Below, piece after piece: positions 5,771 through 12,013 of a stretch of 23,295 nt of DNA (positions are counted from its first letter, which is position 1; each line of letters starts with the position of its first letter). Under the pieces are notes generated by a model that was not told the DNA's origin, searched no databases, and saw only the letters and a program-made list of their open reading frames with translations. This DNA is from a virus. The position numbers were made by a program, and so were the translations under genes. The stretch spans positions 1 through 23,295 of IMG/VR virus record IMGVR_UViG_3300032020_000050; one strand, 5' to 3'.

Positions 5771-5778
5771 ATATTTAA
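5771..5778 (-). promoter_or_regulatory. Archaeal-type TATA box (internal promoter)
   Basis: On the minus strand the box reads TTAAATAT and lies in the 95-nt gap-like stretch between the stop of the gene at 5823 and the zinc-ribbon ATG at 5728. Spacing puts transcription start near 5748. A dyad of the repeated operator family lies 18 nt upstream, next to where a BRE would be, which would suit activation or repression at this promoter. Confidence 0.45.
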
Positions 5779-5796
5779 GGGTTGCTGAAGTATCAA

Positions 5797-5822
5797 TTTC
5801 GTTAATAAGATTACCAACCGAA
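5797..5822. promoter_or_regulatory. Dyad operator copy 1 (12-2-12)
   Basis: Left arm TTTCGTTAATAA, spacer GA, right arm TTACCAACCGAA. It ends one base from the stop codon of the 5823-5975 gene and lies just upstream of the TATA-like box at 5771-5778. This copy is 700 bp to 1 kb away from the other four, inside the early operon. Confidence 0.7.
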
Positions 5823-5975
5823 TCAGTAGACAGGGGTTGCACGTATCTCGACCTCGAACCCGGCTTGTCTGAGCACCCGCGCGATCTCTTCGGTCCTCTC
5901 TTTCGCGAACTCGATCCTCGCGACATACATCCCGTCAGCGTGCTTCGCTCTTAAGATGATTGCTTTGTCGGTCAC
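5823..5975 (-). CDS. Small basic/acidic protein, unknown function
   Basis: A 50-residue protein beginning VTDKAIILRAKHADG. The sequence alternates strand-helix-strand (AIILRAK, YVARIEF, KERTEEIARVLRQAGFEVEIRA), a ferredoxin-like or beta-alpha-beta half-fold, and lacks cysteines. The GTG overlaps the upstream stop (GTGA) and AAGGTG lies 5 nt before it. It ends directly against dyad copy 1. Not reported by long-ORF criteria. Confidence 0.7.
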   Translation of the reverse strand: MTDKAIILRAKHADGMYVARIEFAKERTEEIARVLRQAGFEVEIRATPVY

Positions 5976-6109
5976 GTCTTCACCTTCTTATGTTCCTCGT
6001 GGTCTCTGGCGCACATCTCGCTCCAATGCTTCTCGCAGAGGTCGCGGCCATTGACCCTGAGCCAGGGCGGACTTCGGCAATACGGGATCTCGCATCTGTA
6101 GTCGGTCAT
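5972..6109 (-). CDS. Small zinc-finger protein
   Basis: A 45-residue protein, MTDYRCEIPYCRSPPW onwards, with the ligand pattern C-x4-C-x13-C-x2-H-x4-C and several downstream histidines (DHEEH). Consensus of small HNH-like or treble-clef fingers (CEKHW) is partly met but no HNH catalytic set is complete. ATG overlaps the stop of the upstream gene (ATGA) with GGAGAGG immediately before it. Confidence 0.7.
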   Translation of the reverse strand: MTDYRCEIPYCRSPPWLRVNGRDLCEKHWSEMCARDHEEHKKVKT

Positions 6110-6366
6110 TCCTCTCCCTTCTCCTCGCACCTAAGTCGCAATCCGAGCTGGCTCATCAATGTTGGTAGTCCCTGCTTCTCGGCGCATTTCTTACAGATTA
6201 GACTCCCGCTGATTTCCTTCGGAGCCTTGATGCCTGGGATTGCCGCCCCGCATTCAACACACTTCTCCTCGTCGGTGTAGTCTGCCGTGTTTGCTGCCTC
6301 CGTATGTAAGTAGGTAGACACGAGTATATAAATTGTCCGCCGGTATTCCTTGGACCAGCGCGTCAC
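6106..6366 (-). CDS. Zinc-ribbon protein, first gene of the early operon
   Basis: An 86-residue frame with CVEC and CKKC about 22 residues apart (EEKCVECGAAIPG, LICKKCAEK), a zinc ribbon, and an acidic C-terminus. Two starts compete. GTG at 6366 has GGGAGG only 2 nt away, an unusually short spacing, and could be served by the TATA-like box at 6426-6433. GTG at 6321 would give a 71-residue product lying just after the strong TTTATATA box at 6325-6332. The ribbon is in both versions. It probably reports the start of the leftward polycistron. Confidence 0.65.
   Translation of the reverse strand: MTRWSKEYRRTIYILVSTYLHTEAANTADYTDEEKCVECGAAIPGIKAPKEISGSLICKKCAEKQGLPTLMSQLGLRLRCEEKGEE
6325..6332 (-). 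promoter_or_regulatory. Archaeal TATA box TTTATATA
   Basis: The minus strand reads CGGACAA then TTTATATA, an exact match to the archaeal TATA consensus with a possible BRE upstream. Predicted transcription start is near 6303, where GGAGG also occurs. It lies within the longest version of the first early gene, so either that gene starts downstream or the promoter serves the rest of the operon (6109 leftward). Confidence 0.45.
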
Positions 6367-6425
6367 AACCTCCCAAGATATGGGATGATATGACGCGGTT
6401 TCCCTATCAAACCGTGCTGTTCGTC

Positions 6426-6433
6426 GATATATT
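6426..6433 (-). promoter_or_regulatory. Possible TATA box for the early operon
   Basis: AATATATC on the minus strand would place transcription start near 6400 and give a leader of roughly 35 nt before GTG 6366. An inverted repeat (CGGTTT at 6396-6401, AAACCG at 6409-6414) surrounds that point. Weaker than the box at 6325-6332. Confidence 0.3.
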
Positions 6434-6530
6434 CAGGCCTACAAATCGCGCCGGAAAAAGGGTGGAACACGTGTACCAGACCTCTCTACCGCGGATGAAG
6501 CATACAAGTGCACACACATTCCCGTTCCCA

Positions 6531-6556
6531 TTCCGTTACTAACCTTAACAACCGAA
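6531..6556. promoter_or_regulatory. Dyad operator copy 2 (12-2-12)
   Basis: Left arm TTCCGTTACTAA, spacer CC, right arm TTAACAACCGAA. Arms match the family consensus with a few mismatches, preserving the GTT and AAC cores and the outer TTC/GAA. Confidence 0.7.
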
Positions 6557-6600
6557 CTCCTTTCTCTAACCTTCCTCCTCCTCCTTCCTTGAAAAGGATC

Positions 6601-6631
6601 AAGTAAGAAGTAAGAAGAAGTAAGAAGAAGA
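6601..6631 (+). repeat. Purine-rich direct repeats (AAGTAAGAAG)
   Basis: Plus strand shows AAGTAAGAAG, TAAGAAG and AAGTAAGAAGAAG in succession with no C in about 25 bases, preceded on the same strand by a pyrimidine run of CCTCCTCC type. Strand asymmetry of this kind may destabilise the helix or be a slippage product. No function is assigned. Confidence 0.5.
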
Positions 6632-6666
6632 CCTTGATTTCCACTAGAGAAAAGAGTGCCTAGCAA

Positions 6667-6697
6667 TTCGGTTAATAAAATAATGTTATTAACCGAA
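6667..6697. promoter_or_regulatory. Dyad operator copy 3, perfect arms, 7-bp spacer
   Basis: Left arm TTCGGTTAATAA and right arm TTATTAACCGAA are perfectly complementary (13 bp if the flanking A and T are counted), separated by AATAATG. The spacer is 5 bp longer than in the other copies, so the half-sites are rotated about half a helical turn. The AT-rich centre could double as a TATA element or an easily melted site. Confidence 0.75.
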
Positions 6698-6829
6698 TAG
6701 GGGTCACTCCTCCTTTTCCTGCACGACTATTAGAAACTTGCGAAAGTCCAGAAATACAACCTGTTAATCGGTGATTGTCGAACCGGACTATTTTTCTTGC
6801 CGATACGAATATCGTACCGAGAAATCCGA

Positions 6830-6855
6830 TTCGGTTGGTAATCTTACTAACGGAA
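6830..6855. promoter_or_regulatory. Dyad operator copy 4 (12-2-12)
   Basis: Left arm TTCGGTTGGTAA, spacer TC, right arm TTACTAACGGAA. Its centre is 44 bp from the centre of copy 5, close to four helical turns, so the two would face nearly the same side of the DNA. Confidence 0.75.
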
Positions 6856-6873
6856 TGAAGAAGGCGAAATCTA

Positions 6874-6899
6874 TTCGGTTACTAATCCTACCAACGGAA
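6874..6899. promoter_or_regulatory. Dyad operator copy 5 (12-2-12)
   Basis: Left arm TTCGGTTACTAA, spacer TC, right arm CTACCAACGGAA. It ends 29 bases before the GTG of the rightward gene, overlapping or abutting the position where its TATA element (weak candidate TCAAATAG at 6899-6906) would be. Confidence 0.75.
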
Positions 6900-6928
6900 T
6901 CAAATAGGTTCGAGAGGATACGGACCGC

Positions 6929-7147
6929 GTGACCGAATGGGAGGACAGGGCGAGAATCTCTATACTACTGTATCTAGGGTCGGCCATGATAGGGCTTAGC
7001 GGCCTACTGTACGCGATTGCCGTCGCTTCTATGCACGGTGAGAAGCCACCCCCCTCATATAGCGACTACGCTCAAGCAATCAGCGTAATGGACTTTGCTA
7101 TCGTTCTGGTCGGGTTCGCGCGTCAGGCTAGAAGGATGCGCGAATAG
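6929..7147 (+). CDS. Two-TM small membrane protein, only rightward gene
   Basis: A 72-residue protein beginning with GTG (MTEWEDRARISILLYLG). Two hydrophobic helices (about 11-32 and 49-65) flank a short loop GEKPPPSYSDY, and the C-terminus is basic (RQARRMRE), so both ends are probably cytoplasmic. GAGAGGAT lies about 11 nt before the start; alternatively the message is leaderless, since a weak TATA-like box lies about 27 nt upstream. It sits behind two operator dyads and ends 2 nt from the tail gene stop. A superinfection-exclusion, holin-like or regulatory role is possible; sequence alone does not decide. Confidence 0.65.
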   Translation: MTEWEDRARISILLYLGSAMIGLSGLLYAIAVASMHGEKPPPSYSDYAQAISVMDFAIVLVGFARQARRMRE

Positions 7148-7149
7148 AC

Positions 7150-9516
7150 CTATGCTGCTGCCTTGCAGTGAATCTCGGCAATGACTCTAGTCGTTCTCCA
7201 CTTCGGAAAGTGCTCACTAGGGTACAGCGCAACAGTAGTATGCCTAGTCCCTCCAGAGGCCGCATCCCAGAGTTCGAGTTGCATGACGTGGTTCGTCCCA
7301 TCTATCGTGTGCCCGTTGATAGTCTCGAACTCGGCATGATACGTGGAGTCATTATAGCGACTATTTGCGGTCCTGGTACACAGAACGCGCACGCCGTCGT
7401 TGATGATGGTACTATTAGCCGTGCACAGTTGCATGTACATCGTTGCGGCAACTTCAACGGCACTGGTGTATCCCGATGCGAAGACGGTCGTGAATGGGTC
7501 GTCAGGTGCGATGAACGATTCACTCCTCTCGGCTCGCCCTCGAGCATCCGTCAAGGCGTTGAGTATTAGTAAGTCCTCATTCGTGATTTGGACCTCGGTC
7601 GTATTCTCGTGAAGGACGATACCCTTGACGTGGAACTCCACATTGTTTATCCCGAGCGGCGAATACTTGAGATGGATATGCCCTCCCGCGCCATAGTATC
7701 CCGAACCGACTTGGAGTTGGAAGAGATCGGGATACACTCCGGCTACCGTTACTGTGCCTTCCCATGTTCCGCGCGTGAACGAATCGAGTATCTGCCACGC
7801 CTTCCGATCTGCATCGGCGAGGGTGTTTATCGACTCGTCCGTGTGCGTTGTCGTGAGTGTCAATTTCGACTTGGTTCTGAAAGATGTTGCTAATGCACGG
7901 TCGTCTCTCTGTACGATGATGGGCGCGCCAGTTGTGGCCTTTCCAACCACTATGACACTGGCAGGTCTCTGGGTCGTCGTGCGCTTCAGGTTGACGGAAA
8001 CTATCCGTATCTCATCATCGGTTGTGGTGTCTGCTCCATGGGAGAACGTGTATCCAAATGTGAACGGTCTCCACCCAGCAGTGATTATGTCTTCGTCATC
8101 GTCATTGCGGTAAGCGGCAATCGCATGTTGGTATCCAGTATACGCTCCCGCGGTCTCAAACGTGTCGCAGAGTTCTCGGAAGCATTCTCCGACCGACTTC
8201 CCGCGAGTCTGATAGAGCGAATACGTAGTGTCGAAGTTGGCATTAACTTCACCGTATACATCGGGATCCGGAGTGAAGCCAATCAATCTGGTAAAGATGT
8301 CTTCTGTGGTCACCGTACCATAGTAGTACGATACCTTGCCCCGATGAATGTGCGCCGCGTAGTAGCCGCCACTAACGGTCGTGATGGGCACGCCGTTCGA
8401 ATTGCATACAATCGTCGTCCCAGAAAGATAATAGTCTTCGAAAACAATTTCTTCATAATATGCAAAGTCGAGACGGAGTGTGAGGTTCGAATCGTCACCA
8501 ACGGATTCCGTCCAATCGGCATCGTCGTGCACCTTCCACCAATAGGAATCGGCAAAAGGATTTGCGCCTATTCCAGTGTGATAGATGACTGCCACGAATC
8601 CTCCGCTATCTTCTGTAACCTTTATTGAAGTATCGCACGAGAAGACCACCCAGTACTTCTTCCCTTTCTCCAATTGAACCGTATCGGATGCCATCTCGTT
8701 CGTGAAGTCTACTTGCACTGGCGTGTTGACGTGGTCGCCGAGTCCGACGAGATATTCGCTCGAAGCGATGTCCACACCACTCGGTCGGTCTCCGCGGTCG
8801 GCTTGGATGGCACAGTGGATATGCCCATCAACTGACACGTCCATAGTTTGATAGTAATATCGAAGCCCAATCAATCCGTCGCCCTTCGCCACGAACGCTT
8901 GCGCAGAATACCAGTACTCGTAGGGGTCTTCCACATCTGGGATGATTGTCGTGCCTAACAGATACTCGAGTGACGCTCCAACTCCGCCGAGATTCGTGGT
9001 GTCATCCGTTCTCGATAGACCGACGAACACCGGCGGCCAGACAACTCCCGTTTCGGTGCAACCGTCGATGGTTGTCGTGCCGACATAATCAGTTGTATCC
9101 TTCTGCTTCAGGTCGCGGTAATTGCCATATACGATCGCGTTCGGCTGGATATATTCGTACTTTTCCAGATAGTCTCTCGCGACGATGGTCAGGATCCCGT
9201 TACTCGCCTGTGAGATCTCTGTGATGAAGCCCCAGAAGACTTCGGTCTTTGTCGTCGGAGCGGCCACTGGGTAAACGAAATAGTTGACGCGGACACCGAT
9301 ATCAATCGCTCCTGTACCCGCGTCCCAACCTGCGAATGAAGTGCTGAGAAGATTCTCTGCGGGGGTCGAGGACTTGTTCTCGACCTGAACGGTCAGTTTT
9401 CTCGGGTAGTTCTCCGTCCATTCAAATGTTCGGGAAATCATCTTCTGGTTTGATGCTTCCGTGATAGTGTAGTATTTCGCCGCATCGTTCCAGAAGGTCA
9501 GCTCAAATTGCGACAT
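7150..9516 (-). CDS. Large tail protein (hub/tip, receptor-binding candidate)
   Basis: A 788-residue protein starting MSQFELTFWNDAAK. The ATG at 9516 forms TAATG with the upstream stop, so the longer frame to 9687 is rejected. Residues about 28-122 (RTFEWTENYPRKLTVQVEN; VFWGFITEIS; GILTIVARDYLEKYE) look like the beta-domain hub of siphovirus or Mu-like tail tip proteins, in which the segment FxG-x-I...LTI...DYL is typical. The middle (150-400) is rich in aromatic beta strands suggesting lectin or jelly-roll modules, and the last 120 residues form another distinct beta domain. As the last gene of the late operon and the largest tail protein, it probably builds the tail tip and contacts the host. 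Confidence 0.65.
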   Translation of the reverse strand: MSQFELTFWNDAAKYYTITEASNQKMISRTFEWTENYPRKLTVQVENKSSTPAENLLSTSFAGWDAGTGAIDIGVRVNYFVYPVAAPTTKTEVFWGFITEISQASNGILTIVARDYLEKYEYIQPNAIVYGNYRDLKQKDTTDYVGTTTIDGCTETGVVWPPVFVGLSRTDDTTNLGGVGASLEYLLGTTIIPDVEDPYEYWYSAQAFVAKGDGLIGLRYYYQTMDVSVDGHIHCAIQADRGDRPSGVDIASSEYLVGLGDHVNTPVQVDFTNEMASDTVQLEKGKKYWVVFSCDTSIKVTEDSGGFVAVIYHTGIGANPFADSYWWKVHDDADWTESVGDDSNLTLRLDFAYYEEIVFEDYYLSGTTIVCNSNGVPITTVSGGYYAAHIHRGKVSYYYGTVTTEDIFTRLIGFTPDPDVYGEVNANFDTTYSLYQTRGKSVGECFRELCDTFETAGAYTGYQHAIAAYRNDDDEDIITAGWRPFTFGYTFSHGADTTTDDEIRIVSVNLKRTTTQRPASVIVVGKATTGAPIIVQRDDRALATSFRTKSKLTLTTTHTDESINTLADADRKAWQILDSFTRGTWEGTVTVAGVYPDLFQLQVGSGYYGAGGHIHLKYSPLGINNVEFHVKGIVLHENTTEVQITNEDLLILNALTDARGRAERSESFIAPDDPFTTVFASGYTSAVEVAATMYMQLCTANSTIINDGVRVLCTRTANSRYNDSTYHAEFETINGHTIDGTNHVMQLELWDAASGGTRHTTVALYPSEHFPKWRTTRVIAEIHCKAAA

Positions 9517-10295
9517 TAACGGTCCTCTATCAGAGTGAGATTGAACGGTATATACGGTCCGTCGCGCGACCCGAACCGCAACGATTCGACGATTGCCTTT
9601 GGCATCGTACAGAATTGCCCGATGTATGACACACGAATCCTGGCGTCCCTCATAACAATTAGCGTCTGCCACGCATAGGTTGACCACGGAATCAATCCTG
9701 ATAGTTCGATTACTCCAGCGTGTCCTCCCTCGGGATATATCCGGCTGTAACTCCTCCCTTCGCAGTAAATCTCGTCTATCTTCTGGTCGCGTCGGATCGG
9801 TGTCGGAGGGTCAAGTATTCCGTTATTCGTCACGTTGCCAGTGTTGAAAAACAAGTAATTCGTGTGGTTGCCGATGCTCGGAGCGAAGTTTTTCAGCTCA
9901 CAGTAATCGAAGTTGAGTGTCCGGGTATCCGCCGTCATACCAGCTATTATCATCCTGATAGGATAGGTCGGTGTCGCATTCACCGAGGTTATGGTGAACG
10001 GGCTCTCTGGGATCGCGGCACTATTGAATCCGCTCGTCACGCTACCCGCTATCAGGATGTGTGCTCCGTTACTATGCGTTCCGGCGGCATCCTTGATTTG
10101 AACCGTGTGCGCGGCATTGGCGGTGAGGATCCCTCCATTTACATAGAGTCCGGCAATCGAGAATGAGTGGTCGATTGCGACGTTGTGTTTAATCTCTACG
10201 TAATCATTTGCCCCGGGTATTCCCGCGGGAGCCCATCGCGCGACATCCCACCATAATCCCGCATCAACCGATGTCTTCGTAGCCGCCCATACCAT
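9516..10295 (-). CDS. G8-like/beta-solenoid tail or fibre protein
   Basis: A 259-residue protein beginning MVWAATKTSVDAGLWWD. The N-terminal 90 residues follow the pattern W...W.P.GxPGANDYVEIKHNVAID...IAGLYVNGGILTAN, typical of G8-like or pectate-lyase-type right-handed solenoids in secreted and virion surface proteins. The C-terminal 80 residues (IDEIYCEGRSY, GGHAGVIELSGLIPWS, FGSRDGPYIPFNLTLIEDR) form a separate beta domain resembling small tail-tip components. Its position between tape-measure-like and hub genes matches a distal tail protein. Function inferred from order and fold pattern. Confidence 0.6.
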   Translation of the reverse strand: MVWAATKTSVDAGLWWDVARWAPAGIPGANDYVEIKHNVAIDHSFSIAGLYVNGGILTANAAHTVQIKDAAGTHSNGAHILIAGSVTSGFNSAAIPESPFTITSVNATPTYPIRMIIAGMTADTRTLNFDYCELKNFAPSIGNHTNYLFFNTGNVTNNGILDPPTPIRRDQKIDEIYCEGRSYSRIYPEGGHAGVIELSGLIPWSTYAWQTLIVMRDARIRVSYIGQFCTMPKAIVESLRFGSRDGPYIPFNLTLIEDR

Positions 10296-10299
10296 GAAC

Positions 10300-10866
10300 C
10301 TAACCCCCTATGATACTAAGAGTACCCTTCGCCATCTCTCGCTGGCCTTGCGAATCGCCACCAGGCGGTGAGAATGTGACGTTGTTAGTCACAGTCGTCT
10401 TGTTCGACCCTCTGCCTGCATAGTAACCGGCCGCCGCCGCACCCGCCCCTAGAGCCAGACCAACGAGAGCCAGTTTCGCCGGACTGTGAAGGACACTTCT
10501 ATACGTCTCAACAGACGCGAGGCTTATCTCCGCCGCTTGCAATGACATGAGTACCATCCTCGCACCTTTGAGTAGTTGGAACGCGCTCGATACCCCGTGA
10601 ATCGCCATACCCAGTGTTTGTAAGGTTTTCGCAGTCTTGCCGCCGACTATTCCGGTTGAAATGAGTACGTTGCTCAGTCCTCTGAAACCCATATCAATAG
10701 ATCGGACTGCTTGAACTTGCATAAGAAAACTAATCTTCTGGCTGTCGCTTATCTGCGTGGTCGCCTGCATCTGGGACGCGAGTTTGCCTTGCCCAGCTTC
10801 GATGCGTGCAACGGACGGACTGATATTGTCTACAAGTGTCAATGTGTATCTGATTTCCTCATCCAC
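10300..10866 (-). CDS. Short tape-measure-like tail protein 2
   Basis: A 188-residue protein beginning MDEEIRYTLTLVDNISPS. Amphipathic helices from 15 to 125 (including GGKTAKTLQTLGMAIHGVSSAF and QLLKGARMVLMSLQAAE) resemble segments of phage tape measures; a hydrophobic Gly/Ala helix at about 131-150 (ALVGLALGAGAAAAGYY) and a polar tail (TTVTNNVTFSPPGGD) follow. GTG at 10866 overlaps the previous stop and has GAGG 5 nt before it. At about 0.15 nm per residue (the usual rule) a tape measure of this size implies a tail of only some 28 nm. Confidence 0.55.
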   Translation of the reverse strand: MDEEIRYTLTLVDNISPSVARIEAGQGKLASQMQATTQISDSQKISFLMQVQAVRSIDMGFRGLSNVLISTGIVGGKTAKTLQTLGMAIHGVSSAFQLLKGARMVLMSLQAAEISLASVETYRSVLHSPAKLALVGLALGAGAAAAGYYAGRGSNKTTVTNNVTFSPPGGDSQGQREMAKGTLSIIGG

Positions 10867-11389
10867 GTTTCCTCACCCCCGTCCCTGCCAATGCGTGCTC
10901 CATCTGCCTTCTCTCTTGAGGTACTCCCAGATTCCCCCCGGGAAGGTTCCAATCGCCAGAACCGAACTTCTCCCCGACAGCATACCCGATACCTAGAGTG
11001 GCCCCGACTAGGATAGCCGCTCCTGCCGCCATCGCGATTGTGTGCCATTGCTGCGCTATCGCCATCGCAGTCGTCTCCCCCGTCGCTAGTGCCAACTCTC
11101 TCGCAGTCTGAGCCTTGACAATAGACCGATACGCGCCCTGAAGCATGAGTATAGAATAGTTCGTGATGACAACCGTTCGAAGGGCTTTCATCAACTGACT
11201 GTTCATGTCGATGTGAACGCCGAGTCCTTCCAAGGCCATTATCGGCTGGTACACGGACCTGATGGAGATGCCTTCCATGCCGAGGTTCATAGAACGCGAA
11301 CTGTAACTTCCCATGCTAGAAGAGGTGGATTCGTAACCGCCGACTATCTCAGCATCTCCCATCTCTAGGAATGCCAAATCACTCGGCAA
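10859..11389 (-). CDS. Short tape-measure-like tail protein 1
   Basis: A 176-residue protein with the same overall plan as its neighbour: a Ser/Met-rich N-terminus (MGDAEIVGGYESTSSS), amphipathic helices (VHIDMNSQLMKALRTVV, AYRSIVKAQTARELAL), a Gly/Ala membrane-like helix at 115-138 (IAMAAGAAILVGATLGIGYAVG) and a Gly-rich tail. TTG at 11389 is used because GGAG is 5 nt before it and overlaps the previous stop; ATG at 11362 is an alternative without a clear site. Sequence similarity to its neighbour is architectural rather than obvious, so duplication is not claimed. Confidence 0.55.
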   Translation of the reverse strand: MPSDLAFLEMGDAEIVGGYESTSSSMGSYSSRSMNLGMEGISIRSVYQPIMALEGLGVHIDMNSQLMKALRTVVITNYSILMLQGAYRSIVKAQTARELALATGETTAMAIAQQWHTIAMAAGAAILVGATLGIGYAVGEKFGSGDWNLPGGNLGVPQERRQMEHALAGTGVRKRG

Positions 11390-12011
11390 TCTTCTCCATC
11401 TCCCTCTTCATCAGTTCGCCCTTCTTTTCGAGGGTGTTCACCAATATGTCCGCTTGCTCGGCGGTCATGTTCTCGATTGTTAAGTCGTTCGAGAGGGGGA
11501 TGCCGTACTCCTTCGCTATCGTGAGTAGTATCTCGCACGACGCAGTCGCAGAACGGACACTTGTAAGCTCTGAAAGAAGGATATACAATTTAGTGACTTC
11601 TTCCGCGTCTAGTGCAGTAAGGAACGCATCGTAATCCTCAAGAGATGCAAACTTAGGGTTCTCGAAACACGCCATCGAAAAGAGTCTCTGTTGATCGCGC
11701 AGTAACTTCCCGCACGATTCCATCCTCTCAATGTGCGCCGCATCCAAAGGAATGCCTCGGCGCTCGAAGTTCCGCAGTTGCTCCGCTTGCTTGAGGACTT
11801 CTATCAGTTCCGGCTTCTCCTCGAAGAACACGGTCAGAATCCTGTCTCGGTCGAGTTGCGTGAGCTTCTTCAAAACAACATCGCCGATGGATGTCCTGAA
11901 CGCCCAGCGTTTCTTGTAGGACTTGATATAATCATCCATGCACACGGGCTTGAAGTCTGCAAACGGTGGTCGGCCCTCATACTCTACGAGGTCCAGAGGT
12001 GGGGTCGGCAC
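11379..12011 (-). CDS. Probable tail assembly chaperone
   Basis: A 210-residue, mostly helical acidic protein, beginning MPTPPLDLVEYEGRPP. It lies between tail tube and tape-measure-like genes, the usual place for tail assembly chaperones, and its composition (LTQLDRDRILTVFFEEKPELIEVL, LTIENMTAEQADILVNTLEK) suits a soluble helical chaperone. The GTG at 12011 has GAGG 9 nt before it. I see no slippery heptamer near its end, so the frameshifted extension found in many phages is not supported here. Assignment is by gene order. Confidence 0.5.
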   Translation of the reverse strand: MPTPPLDLVEYEGRPPFADFKPVCMDDYIKSYKKRWAFRTSIGDVVLKKLTQLDRDRILTVFFEEKPELIEVLKQAEQLRNFERRGIPLDAAHIERMESCGKLLRDQQRLFSMACFENPKFASLEDYDAFLTALDAEEVTKLYILLSELTSVRSATASCEILLTIAKEYGIPLSNDLTIENMTAEQADILVNTLEKKGELMKREMEKIAE

Positions 12012-12013
12012 GT

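Larger units (their letters stand above)
6367..6928. promoter_or_regulatory. Non-coding control region
   Basis: A 562-base stretch with no convincing gene. It holds dyad copies 2-5, a purine-rich direct repeat array near 6600-6630, a small inverted repeat CGATA-CGAA-TATCG at 6801-6814, and a TATA-like AATATATC on the minus strand at 6426-6433. It separates the leftward early operon from the only rightward gene. It could also contain a replication origin, which the iterated dyads would suit, but no unwinding element or initiator gene is visible to support that. Confidence 0.6.

Noticed and set aside
6439-6666. 75-codon minus-strand frame in the control region
   Set aside because: TTG start, translation through purine repeats and dyad copy 2, low-complexity product. 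A shorter 30-codon frame (MGTGMCVHLYASS) has a distant GGAGGAGG but seems fortuitous.
6667-6697. Rho-independent type terminator
   Set aside because: The hairpin is AT-rich, not followed by a T run, and its arms match the other dyads; regulatory site is the better reading.
6704-6730. 11-codon leader (VTPIRLITLFY) across dyad copy 3
   Set aside because: The GGAGG is too close to the GTG and nothing is coded downstream; likely chance.
6367-6928. tRNA or structured ncRNA gene
   Set aside because: No cloverleaf arms, T-loop GTTCRA context or conserved anticodon arrangement could be found by eye in this gap.
8038-8628. 196-codon plus-strand frame
   Set aside because: Antisense to the large tail gene, no ribosome site, and interrupted context; treated as a shadow.
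11362-11420. Programmed -1 frameshift joining the tail chaperone and next gene
   Set aside because: The genes overlap by 11 nt, but no XXXYYYZ heptamer or following structure is apparent near the end of the first.
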